Shown: one piece after another, positions 19,067 through 26,649 of the stretch
How the letters are laid out: every line of letters starts with the position of its first letter
Position numbering within the stretch: the stretch's first letter is position 1
DNA from: Stentor roeselii
Taxonomy: Eukaryota; Ciliophora; Heterotrichea; Heterotrichida; Stentoridae
Assembly: GCA_006503475.1 (NCBI GenBank)
Contig: RSEH01000330.1
Span: 1 to 45,171 of the forward strand
Direction: 5' to 3'
Length of the DNA stretch: 45,171 nt
The notes under the pieces: model-generated
Seen by the model: only the letters and a program-made list of their open reading frames with translations
Database searches by the model: none
Told to the model about the DNA's origin: nothing
Program-made: the position numbers and the translations under genes

Positions 19067-20547
19067 TAGTTTATTAAGAGATTATTATGATGGTGATTGT
19101 TATGGTTGATTTGAGTTTTCATTTTAATGATTTTTTTATTGAATTATTATTGAAACTTTTTTGGATTGATAAGATTTTCAATATCATCGTAAAGGATTAA
19201 TTGTTTTGTAATTTGAGAAGTAATTTAACTCTAAGTTTTTAAGTTGATTTGAGAGGTAGTGATCACATATATTGATTGTATCTAAGCACAATGTAATTGC
19301 TTTGTATTCTAGATAAAATCTGAAAACCCAGTAAAGATTGAAAATTTTTGTAAATTTAAATCATCATAATCAAGTTACTTTAGTATGATTATCTCTTATA
19401 CAAGTTATTTACAGTAAATAAAGCACATTCAACTATTAATCTCTAATATTTGAAGTCTACTTGTTTTTTTAGCTTGATTTTTTGCAAGTCTTATGAGTCT
19501 TAAAAATATTTCAATTAGGATATACTTATAATGTTTAGTTTCCCTACGAAGAAACGAACTCCTGTGTATCGAAATGTAGATAGTGCTTTACAGAAGACAA
19601 ATAGGTAGCAAGTTATAATAGAGCACTCTTTACAAAACTTTGAAAGTACTTGAAAAGGATCTATTTTTTGATAAATCCATGATTATAAAAGATCTTCTCA
19701 ATGATGAAGGGTTTTTATTCTCAAGTCATAGAAGATGAGATAAATCTTTCATCTCAATATGGTTTTGCTTCGGTAGCTTCCAGGTTACCTTTGGTAGCAC
19801 TTGGTATTAGTCTTGTGACTATATATTAGCCACAAGATTGGTGTGGTTTAAGTAGCTTGGTTCTAATAAAGATGTGGATAATCTTGTAAAAAAATTTATT
19901 TTACTAACTAGAGGTATAGAAATTTGATCGATTAATTTCTGGAAATATTCGGACCGTGGCTCTGAAGGTAACCCCAATAGTTGATTAAAGTATATGCTCT
20001 TAAATAGCTTTGGGCCACCTATAAGATAAATTCTGGTTCAAAACAGGATTTATGAATGTAAATTTTGTTGAATATTTCTTATATTTTTACAATATATTTT
20101 TCGATTTTTTGGTATTGAGTAACAGTCATTACATAAAATTGTAGAAATCTTTTTTCATAACCTAATTTACTTAAAATTTGATGCCTATAATTGATCACAT
20201 CATATATATAGTAAAATTGTAATAATAATATAAATTATGATTATATATTATTTGATTCAATTTAATGGCTTAGTGACGCTAGAAGATTGAAATTTATATT
20301 GAAGAAATATAATTTCGAAGATAAAGTCAAAGATGAAATTCTCGCTATCCCTATAGACTTTCTATCGCTCCCATGATAAAGACACTAAAATACAATTTCT
20401 CTAAACAAAACCCCCACCCTTATAAAAATCATTTCTATTCCCAATCCTCACACAATCCCCAACAACAAAACCTCTAACAACCCCCCTAATTATAATCCCC
20501 TTAGCCTTCACTAAATTTATACAGATTAGCGCCCAGATATAATTCAA
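19067..20547. other. Longest internal intergenic region, no confident gene
   Basis: About 1480 nt. The 3' flank of MDH is G-rich, the middle AT-rich. 19601-20050 has protein-like runs in several frames broken by stops; one, a 42-codon ORF at 19701-19829, encodes EDEINLSSQYGFASVASRLP and a hydrophobic end, and may be a remnant or a missed exon. The last 150 nt before the DONSON start form a C-rich G-free tract. No tRNA was found. Confidence 0.45.
20401..20520 (+). promoter_or_regulatory. G-free C-rich tract upstream of the DONSON-like gene
   Basis: By hand count these 120 nt hold 44 C and a single G on the sense strand, with short C runs. It ends 27 nt before the start codon. Similar tracts precede alpha-tubulin, MDH and the 32907 gene, which suggests a promoter-proximal compositional signature rather than a specific binding site. 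Confidence 0.5.
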
Positions 20548-21579
20548 ATGAAAGAGAACAAACAAAGATCTCTAGAATGGCTTAAAAACCTAGACGCGAG
20601 TGCAATAATCGACATTGACATCGACATGGACCCCGAGCAGAACCTTCAAAAGTTGCTAGTCGAGAACACAAGATCATCTCCAGATTCGAAGCTAAAACAT
20701 CAACTTGACCAAATTCATCAAAAGCTTCCGAAGTCGCTTCCCAAACAAGTCCAGTCAAAGCCTTCTTTAAGCATTTCCAATCTTTCTGACCTGCCCAGGT
20801 TTCTGGCATTGTTCAAAGAAATCAAAGTCACGTCTCCTGAAAATTTTGATTGGATCAAACAAATTGAACCGCAAACTGAAACTCTTGGAATCATTGAGGC
20901 TTGCCAGGGAATTTTTAGTAATATTCCGAGTCGAAGTATTTATTCTGCACTTGTGTATTGGGTTTATGAGGGAGGTCATGAGGATGAATGGCTTCCGACT
21001 TTGCAGAGTATTTATCTGATGTTTGCGACGGGTCACTGCGATTACTTCTACGTGACATTCAAGAAATACTACAGCCTCTTCATAAAAGAATCAGGTAAGT
21101 CCATAGTCTACATCTCAAACCCAAACTCATCTCTGATAAACCAGTTAAAAAAAAACCTAGTAAACATTCCCGACCCAGACATAGAAAACGTTCTAAAACT
21201 AAAATCAAAAAAGCCAGAACTCCTTCGAATCGAAGGAAAATCAGTTCACGCCTTTTACAATTTCCTTGCAAACTCTCCTTCAGACTGTTCAATAATCTCT
21301 CCATCAGTCTTCCTAAACGGTCAATTCAAATTCCTATCAAACAAAGAAAACGAGAAGTTCAACACTCAATTTGAAATTCCTCACATTCAATACCGAGTGA
21401 CATTTCAAGGGCCCATAACTCGATCAAACATTCAAAAGTTATGCAAAGTTCTGACAGCGACTCAAAACACTTTCACAATGGACCTAGTTTCAGAGTCCCA
21501 AACTCGAATGATGCCAGGGGAAGTGCCTTCGAAGATAGTAAAGAAAGCAAGTGAGTTGTACGATATTTACTTTAATTAG
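20548..21579 (+). CDS. DONSON: DONSON-like DNA replication factor
   Basis: 343 residues. The middle and C-terminal parts follow the order of blocks in metazoan DONSON (downstream neighbour of SON): a W..PLQS-like segment (EWLPTLQSIYLM), CDYFYVTFKKYYSLFIKESG (compare CPYFYVCTYQFTVLFRAAG), KKPELLRIEGKSVHAFYNFL, an ISPSVFLNG block, and VTFQGPITRSNIQKLCKVL (compare LEITGPIMPHSLHSLTMLL). DONSON helps assemble the CMG helicase at replication origins and protects stalled forks in the nucleus. This copy is shorter than the human protein mostly by a reduced N-terminus. Its last 8 nt overlap the AP endonuclease gene on the other strand. Identification is by remembered pattern and needs a profile search. 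Confidence 0.75.
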   Translation: MKENKQRSLEWLKNLDASAIIDIDIDMDPEQNLQKLLVENTRSSPDSKLKHQLDQIHQKLPKSLPKQVQSKPSLSISNLSDLPRFLALFKEIKVTSPENFDWIKQIEPQTETLGIIEACQGIFSNIPSRSIYSALVYWVYEGGHEDEWLPTLQSIYLMFATGHCDYFYVTFKKYYSLFIKESGKSIVYISNPNSSLINQLKKNLVNIPDPDIENVLKLKSKKPELLRIEGKSVHAFYNFLANSPSDCSIISPSVFLNGQFKFLSNKENEKFNTQFEIPHIQYRVTFQGPITRSNIQKLCKVLTATQNTFTMDLVSESQTRMMPGEVPSKIVKKASELYDIYFN

Positions 21580-22345
21580 CGGGTATTGATAGGATTAACT
21601 CTATTGGAGTATGGTCACTTCCTAAGATGTCTGAGTGGATTAAACTGTCATCTACCCACCCTTCCGCGCTTTTTGTGATAAAGGCGTAGTCAATGCGCCA
21701 CCCTCGGTTGTTGCTTCTGTGAGAAGGGAACTTGTTGCTGAACCAAGTGAACTTCTGAAGAGACGGGTTTAACTTTCGAAAGGTGTCAACAAGACCCAGG
21801 TCTAGGAAAAGTTGAAAACTTTCTAATTCGATTTCGTCCATTACCAGTTTTTTTCCTTTTGGTTGAAAATAGTCTAAAGGACCTTGTACGATGTTTAGGT
21901 CTCCGATTAAAACTAGTTCTTTACCTGTGTCAAGAAGGTCTTTTAAGTAAAGCCGAAAGTTGTCGTCGAATTCTCTTTTTGTTCCTACGAACTCGTTTTT
22001 ACTTCCGCTGTTTGGAAAGTAAACTGATATTAAGAAAAATCTGGGAAATTCCAAAGAAATCACACGACCCACGTGGTCGTAAACTTCGGAAAAACCGATT
22101 CGAGATGAGAGAGGTTGGTGCTTTGAAAACACCGCATTTCCTGCATAGCCTTTTTTCTCGCTGCAGGCCCAGAAGTGGAAGGGGAAGGCTTGGAAGTGAG
22201 GTTTTAGGGTTTCTACTAGGGACTGGTCTACACGAGTTTCGTTGAGACAGAGAATGTCGATATCATCTCGAGTAACGAACTCTAAAGTGCCTGGTTTTTT
22301 TATCCAGCTGCGAATCCCGTTGACATTCCAAGAAACTATTTTCAT
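21572..22345 (-). CDS. APEX1: AP endonuclease, ExoIII/APE1 family
   Basis: 257 residues, the length of the catalytic core. It cleaves DNA 5' of abasic sites in base-excision repair. Family motifs are all present: SWNVNGIRS, DILCLNETRV with the metal-binding Glu, SVYFPNSG with the catalytic Tyr, IGDLNIVQG with Asp and Asn, WRIDYAFIT, and SDHTPIEL with the terminal Asp-His. There is no long N-terminal extension, so it resembles bacterial ExoIII-like or core APE1 enzymes; ciliate copies are nuclear or mitochondrial. The stop overlaps the end of the DONSON-like gene by 8 nt, and the start codon is 29 nt from that of the divergent 22375 gene. Confidence 0.95.
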   Translation of the reverse strand: MKIVSWNVNGIRSWIKKPGTLEFVTRDDIDILCLNETRVDQSLVETLKPHFQAFPFHFWACSEKKGYAGNAVFSKHQPLSSRIGFSEVYDHVGRVISLEFPRFFLISVYFPNSGSKNEFVGTKREFDDNFRLYLKDLLDTGKELVLIGDLNIVQGPLDYFQPKGKKLVMDEIELESFQLFLDLGLVDTFRKLNPSLQKFTWFSNKFPSHRSNNRGWRIDYAFITKSAEGWVDDSLIHSDILGSDHTPIELILSIPAN

Positions 22346-22374
22346 TATCCTGTAAATCCATCATAAATAATTAA

Positions 22375-23187
22375 ATGGACTTGCACTCCAAGCACAACAT
22401 TTCACATCTTTCCACCCAGACCCCTAAGCCTCAAAAGCTCAGACTTTCAAAAAAAGGTGCAATTAAATCTCAAAGTTCTTCACCTGCCAAGATGCGAAGT
22501 GCGAACGGTTTAGAAAAGTTTTACATTTCACAACATCGAAAACAAGCGTTATTCGAATTAGAGCTCGTTTCAAACCGCATTCAACAATTGCAGAAACTCG
22601 AAGAAAAGGCGAAGAAAAAGATCGAAATCGCTCAAAAAATCTCAGAACAGATCCAAAGAGCGAAAGAAAGACATGAACTTGAACTTCAGTCGAAAGAACT
22701 ACTCAAAGAACTCAAAAGAATCGAAGAAGACGAGCAGAGAAGGAAAAACAAGGAAGAAAAAGACAGAAGAGAAGAAAAAATCAGGGAATTTAAAGAAAGT
22801 ATCTTGAAAGAAAGGAAAGTTGCTGCAAAACAAACGAAAGTAAGAAGCAGGGAACTTGATTTGATGAGCAAGGAGCAGAAAATATTGTTTGAAAAGGAAA
22901 AATACAATAGGAAGTACTTTAGATATCATGAAGCTGCTGAACATCGACAACGACAGGACTATGTGAAGAACAAGTACTCCGTGTTTTTAAAAGAAGAATA
23001 CGAAAAACGCATCTCAGAAGAAAAAAACGCTCATTTGGAACTTGTTCACCGGAAAAAGGAACTAGAAAAAAAAGAAGCTGAACTTGTTAGTCGACTTGCA
23101 AATACTGAAAAACTGGAAATCACGGCTCTTAAGAACTTAGAATGTTTAGCTAAAGTTCCCTTGTTCCACTTAGGGCTAAGATTATAA
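22375..23187 (+). CDS. Coiled-coil protein, unknown
   Basis: 270 residues. After a basic Ser-rich leader (about 1-50), nearly all of residues 60-250 are charged helix with heptad character, rich in Lys, Glu, Arg and Leu (LEEKAKKKIEIAQKI, KELLKELKRIEEDEQRRK). The end (LAKVPLFHLGLRL) is hydrophobic but short. Not recognised; structural or ciliary coiled-coil roles are typical for such proteins. It starts 29 nt from the AP endonuclease start codon on the other strand and converges with the nucleoredoxin-like gene, 6 nt between stops. Confidence 0.7.
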   Translation: MDLHSKHNISHLSTQTPKPQKLRLSKKGAIKSQSSSPAKMRSANGLEKFYISQHRKQALFELELVSNRIQQLQKLEEKAKKKIEIAQKISEQIQRAKERHELELQSKELLKELKRIEEDEQRRKNKEEKDRREEKIREFKESILKERKVAAKQTKVRSRELDLMSKEQKILFEKEKYNRKYFRYHEAAEHRQRQDYVKNKYSVFLKEEYEKRISEEKNAHLELVHRKKELEKKEAELVSRLANTEKLEITALKNLECLAKVPLFHLGLRL

Positions 23188-23193
23188 TTAGGA

Positions 23194-23637
23194 TTACCCC
23201 TTGGACACAGATGACTCCAGGGACTTGTTCAGATACGCCAACCAGAACTCGAATGCGTTTTTTCCTAGTCTTTCGATGTCGTCTTTGCAGTTTTTTAGAA
23301 CTTGTTCGCCTGAGTGGTCTATTAGAATCAAAGCTGGAACTTCTGTTATTTGGTAGAAGTCGGTTATTCTTTTTATTCGACGATGAGAATCGAATGGAAT
23401 CGTTAGCCATGGGACGCCCAAGGCGCTTTGATAAAATTCATTTTTGCTTTCATCCAGCATAACCCCAACAATTTCCAAAACTTTGCGACTCTGATTAACA
23501 AATTCATATAATTCGATCAAGCTGCTCAAAAACTCTAAATGCGGTGGATACTTCCTCGCAGTAAACAAAACCATGACCATACAGTTCCTATCAATTCTCT
23601 TCCCATCTTCAAACCTATCCCCCAAAACAACTTCCAT
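23194..23637 (-). CDS. Nucleoredoxin/tryparedoxin-like protein lacking redox cysteines
   Basis: 147 residues starting at 23637 (MEVVLGDRF), chosen because the family begins with a strand-turn of this kind; the ORF stays open to 23667 but would run into the divergent gene. The fold signals are a thioredoxin start (VMVLFTARKYPPH), VPWLTIPFD, and the cis-proline strand EVPALILIDHSG. Where relatives have the WCPPC active site, this protein has KYPPH: both cysteines are replaced (Tyr and His). It therefore should not act as a disulfide reductase, and may be a binding or chaperone-like version. Its start codon lies 4 nt from that of the divergent bL25m gene. Confidence 0.75.
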   Translation of the reverse strand: MEVVLGDRFEDGKRIDRNCMVMVLFTARKYPPHLEFLSSLIELYEFVNQSRKVLEIVGVMLDESKNEFYQSALGVPWLTIPFDSHRRIKRITDFYQITEVPALILIDHSGEQVLKNCKDDIERLGKNAFEFWLAYLNKSLESSVSKG

Positions 23638-23641
23638 AAAT

Positions 23642-24661
23642 ATGCTGAAAACTCTAAAACGATACAACTGGGCCTCATCTCAAAACGCTCGAAAATATCC
23701 TGCCTACATTGACCTAGAAGCCGAGATGTTAAAAAAGAAATTCCGTCAACTTTACAAAGACAGAACGGAGATCGATTTCGACCGAATCCCCGAAGTCCTG
23801 GCAATATCCCGAACTCCATCAGACACCTTTCGAAACTTATGGTTAAACCGAAGAGTTGCAGGATGTGTTCGAGGCAGAGACGGTTTCCCAGAGTTAAACT
23901 TTCATCATCCAAAGCGAGAAATTCACGACATTTTCCGTGACGTGGAACAAACGAACGGAACAACACAGCCTTTTATGCTAAGCGTTGATGACGACTCAGA
24001 GTACTTTAAAGTCACAATTGAAGACATTCATTTTCATGAGTTTCACGCTGCCTGGCCCATGCTTGTCATGTGGAATCGGTTCATCCCTGGAAAGCCGAAT
24101 AGGATGAGGATGAGAGTCGTCATTGATAACTTTGAACAGTGCGAAGCAAAGTTAAGAGGAGGGCGAATTGTGCTTGTTGAAGACTTTGTTGATGTTTTGG
24201 TTTATACTGAGACATGGCCTAAGGTGATCAAGGCTAACTTTGATGAAGTCTACCCTGGAAAGAGCTACACTGTAAGGGATCTTGAAAAAGATCTTCCAGA
24301 TGGAATTGAAATGGCGCCGGAATATAAAACAAGGAGACATGAAGCACTTTATCAGATACAGAAAAATACGAAAAGTCATATTTATTGGGAATACTTGAAA
24401 AATCGGTTTGATTCTGGAAGATGGGCGGATGTTGAACTTGCTTTGATGAACATGGAAGTCAGGAAGGAAGTAGTTGAAGAAGCTAAGATCAAAGAATCTT
24501 CTCTTATGAGTAAGACGGAAGAGGAAAAATTACAGAAACTTGCTGTTCTGCTTGGAAAGGACTTTGAGAGTATGAAGAAAGAAATCCTGGCCTCTAGGTT
24601 GAAAAAAGCTGAAGAAGAAGCGAAAAAGGCGAAAGAAATGAAGACTGCAGCGAAGAAGTAA
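23642..24661 (+). CDS. Probable mitochondrial ribosomal protein bL25m
   Basis: 339 residues starting at 23642 (MLKTLKRYNWAS); an upstream in-frame ATG at 23573 would overlap the divergent gene and gives a poor extra 23 residues. The N-terminus is basic and suits a mitochondrial presequence. Residues about 60-230 follow the bacterial L25/CTC pattern: an RRVAGCVRGRDG segment where L25 has the VPGVVYG turn, a strand resembling the HVDF element (IHFHEFHAAWPM), then RGGRIVLVEDFVDVLVYTE, KVIKANFDEVYPGKSYTV and RDLEKDLPDGIE, matching the beta-barrel end (IPESI.VDVS.L..G.SI...DL..P.G). The tail is Lys/Glu-rich coiled helix. It would bind 5S-like or large-subunit rRNA. Its stop abuts pirin's stop. Confidence 0.65.
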   Translation: MLKTLKRYNWASSQNARKYPAYIDLEAEMLKKKFRQLYKDRTEIDFDRIPEVLAISRTPSDTFRNLWLNRRVAGCVRGRDGFPELNFHHPKREIHDIFRDVEQTNGTTQPFMLSVDDDSEYFKVTIEDIHFHEFHAAWPMLVMWNRFIPGKPNRMRMRVVIDNFEQCEAKLRGGRIVLVEDFVDVLVYTETWPKVIKANFDEVYPGKSYTVRDLEKDLPDGIEMAPEYKTRRHEALYQIQKNTKSHIYWEYLKNRFDSGRWADVELALMNMEVRKEVVEEAKIKESSLMSKTEEEKLQKLAVLLGKDFESMKKEILASRLKKAEEEAKKAKEMKTAAKK

Positions 24662-25564
24662 TTATTTTACCCCGTCGTAAATACTTGATTTCCAATTTGA
24701 TGCTCCTTCGAAGCCGTTAGTTCCTTGGTGGTAGTCTTGGAAGGCTCTTTGTATTTCTTCCTGAGAGTTCATCACGAAGGGTCCGTGTTGAACGATGTGC
24801 TCGTTCAGTTTCAGTCCTCCAAGTAATATTGCCCTGGACCCAGGGTGTCCCTGAAGGACTAGAGTGTTACCGTCGCCATTCAAAACAAGGGCGTGAGTGT
24901 GCTTTAAAAGAGTTTCTCTTACCCAGAACTCTCCTCGAATAGAATAAACAATCCAATTCCAGTTTTCAAAACTTTTTTCTTCTCGGGTGAAAAATGAGTT
25001 TTTCTTGAACTCAACATCAAAAAACTCTGCCAGGGTGTTAACTTGGATGGGGGACTTCAAGCCTTCAAATTCTCCTGATATAACTTTAACTGTCATTTCT
25101 TCTGACTCAAAAACAGGAAACTTGCTTGAGTTGAAGTCTTGGTACTTCGGCGGGATCATCTTCTGTGAGGCATGAAGGTTAAGCCAGATTTGAAGGCCTT
25201 CCATGGAAGTCTTCGGCATTTCCGCATGCACCACGCCCCGACCCGCCGTCATCCACTGAACGTCGCCCGGGTGAAGTTCGCCGTGGTTTTGGTTGAAGTC
25301 TTCATGCACGCAGACCCCTCGGATCATGTAAGTGATTGTCTCGAATCCACGATGAGGGTGGTCGGGAAAACCTGCAGGGGGGTCTACGAAAAAGTGGTCC
25401 ATCAGTAGGAAAGGGTCTAAAGAACGAAGTGAGGAAGAACCGATCAAACGACGCACTTTAGCATTTTTTCCTTCGGGTTGTGTTGAAGGGAAAAAAACTT
25501 TTGAGGGAGTTAGGTCTTTACATTCTTGACTTTTGATTAAGTTAAGGATTAGCAGGAAAAACAT
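24662..25564 (-). CDS. PIR: Pirin family protein with N-terminal signal-like segment
   Basis: 300 residues, a bicupin. The metal-site motifs are intact: FPDHPHRGFETITY (two His) and GRGVVHAEMP (His and Glu), and the C-terminal HGPFVMNSQEEIQRAF block is typical. Human pirin is an iron-binding nuclear cofactor; bacterial and plant members include quercetinases. Unlike those, this protein begins MFFLLILNLIKSQECKD, about 21 residues before the family core, with the look of a cleavable signal peptide (cleavage near SQ/E), suggesting the secretory route or a mis-chosen start; no internal Met precedes the conserved core. Its stop codon directly abuts the bL25m stop. Its upstream flank carries a 140-bp duplication. 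Confidence 0.95.
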   Translation of the reverse strand: MFFLLILNLIKSQECKDLTPSKVFFPSTQPEGKNAKVRRLIGSSSLRSLDPFLLMDHFFVDPPAGFPDHPHRGFETITYMIRGVCVHEDFNQNHGELHPGDVQWMTAGRGVVHAEMPKTSMEGLQIWLNLHASQKMIPPKYQDFNSSKFPVFESEEMTVKVISGEFEGLKSPIQVNTLAEFFDVEFKKNSFFTREEKSFENWNWIVYSIRGEFWVRETLLKHTHALVLNGDGNTLVLQGHPGSRAILLGGLKLNEHIVQHGPFVMNSQEEIQRAFQDYHQGTNGFEGASNWKSSIYDGVK

Positions 25565-25971
25565 TTTTTAATTTGGGTTATTTTATAGTCAGGTTATTAT
25601 TTTAGAGGATTAATTAAGGAATTATAATTTGATTGTTTAGTTCTTTGAAAGTTTAGATAATGTTTAGTAGTGTGAGGTTTTTATTGCTCCTTGTAAACCA
25701 AGAAGATGAAGAATCGTTTATATTATTCAATCGATTATTAAATTTTAGGGATTAATTAAGGAATGTTATTTGATTGTTTAGTTCTTGAAATTTTAGATAA
25801 TGTTTAGTGGTGTGAGGTTTATATTGCTCCTTGAAAACAAAAAGATGAAGAATTGTTTATATAATTAAATGTATTATTATAAGAATTAATGATATTATCT
25901 ATCTAAATCCTAACAACTTTAAAATCAAAACCTAAATCATCATAAATCACTTATAATAATTCCTTCAATCA
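25565..25971. other. Pirin upstream region
   Basis: About 400 nt between two minus-strand genes, AT-rich, made largely of a two-copy direct repeat. Sense-strand composition near the pirin start is C-poor rather than C-rich, so this gene lacks the tract seen before others. No ORF seen. Confidence 0.5.
25608..25890. repeat. Two-copy direct repeat, about 140 bp period
   Basis: Copy 1 runs from 25608 (gattaattaagga) and copy 2 from 25750 with the same start. Shared blocks include tttgattgtttagttctt, ttagataatgtttagt and gtgaggttt(t/a)attgctccttg; the offset is 142 nt at the start and 140 nt later owing to small indels. The copies have drifted with scattered substitutions. It lies wholly in the upstream region of pirin. 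Confidence 0.9.
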
Positions 25972-26484
25972 TTAAATATCCTGATACAAGTTCCAATAAT
26001 TCCTTAAACGATTCATCAAACTTCCCAAAAGTATTCCGAGTAAAATTACTGAAATAGACAAAGAAAACAAAAAAGAAGCTCCAAGTAATATGTAAAAATT
26101 CTTCCAGTACTTGTAAGGATAAAAGTCTTTACATTTATCACCTTCCTCTGCACAACAGGCCATAAAACTAAACTGAGCAATCATGGCAAAGCAAGTCCAA
26201 ATGAAAAAAACAGGACCCACAAAGTACATGAAACAAAGAAGGAACTTCACGTAGTCTGGCTTGAGAAATGAAAGAATCATGAAACTTAAACTCACCACCC
26301 ATATCGAACTTTGGACCAGTAGCCAAACTTCAAGAGCGTAAACTTCATGACAAGTCGTGATTTCTGAGATAGTTTCAAATGATAACCAGGCCTCAAGTTG
26401 CTGATGTATTTCATAAAGATACACAAATATAATAACAACACAACTAAATGTCCCAAAGAATCGAAGTTTAAAGCTTGCCTCCAT
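25972..26484 (-). CDS. Four-transmembrane protein, unknown
   Basis: 170 residues with four hydrophobic segments: about 10-28, 52-72, 78-103 and 130-155. Between the third and fourth is a cysteine-containing loop (MACCAEEGDKCKDF) that resembles the extracellular loop of tetraspan proteins in position but lacks a CCG motif. Short basic ends suggest both termini face the cytosol. I recognise no family. It belongs to a run of minus-strand genes but is separated by 165 nt from the next. Confidence 0.7.
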   Translation of the reverse strand: MEASFKLRFFGTFSCVVIIFVYLYEIHQQLEAWLSFETISEITTCHEVYALEVWLLVQSSIWVVSLSFMILSFLKPDYVKFLLCFMYFVGPVFFIWTCFAMIAQFSFMACCAEEGDKCKDFYPYKYWKNFYILLGASFLFSLSISVILLGILLGSLMNRLRNYWNLYQDI

Positions 26485-26649
26485 TTATTCAAACATGAGC
26501 TTGTCGTGAGAACCTTGCCAGAGTTAATTATAAATCAAGTTCTAATCCAATATACTTGAAAGAATTTAAAATATTTCCCCAAATAAAGTATCTAGAAATT
26601 TAAATTATCATCAAAAAATTCTCTTTTTTAAACATTGACTTAATTTTCT

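Noticed and set aside
20033-20056. ggttcaaaaca as a tRNA B box
   Set aside because: The T-arm cannot pair and no acceptor or anticodon arms fit around it.
23573-23641. Upstream ATG for the bL25m gene
   Set aside because: It overlaps the nucleoredoxin-like coding region and adds 23 residues with no family support; 23642 gives a plausible presequence.
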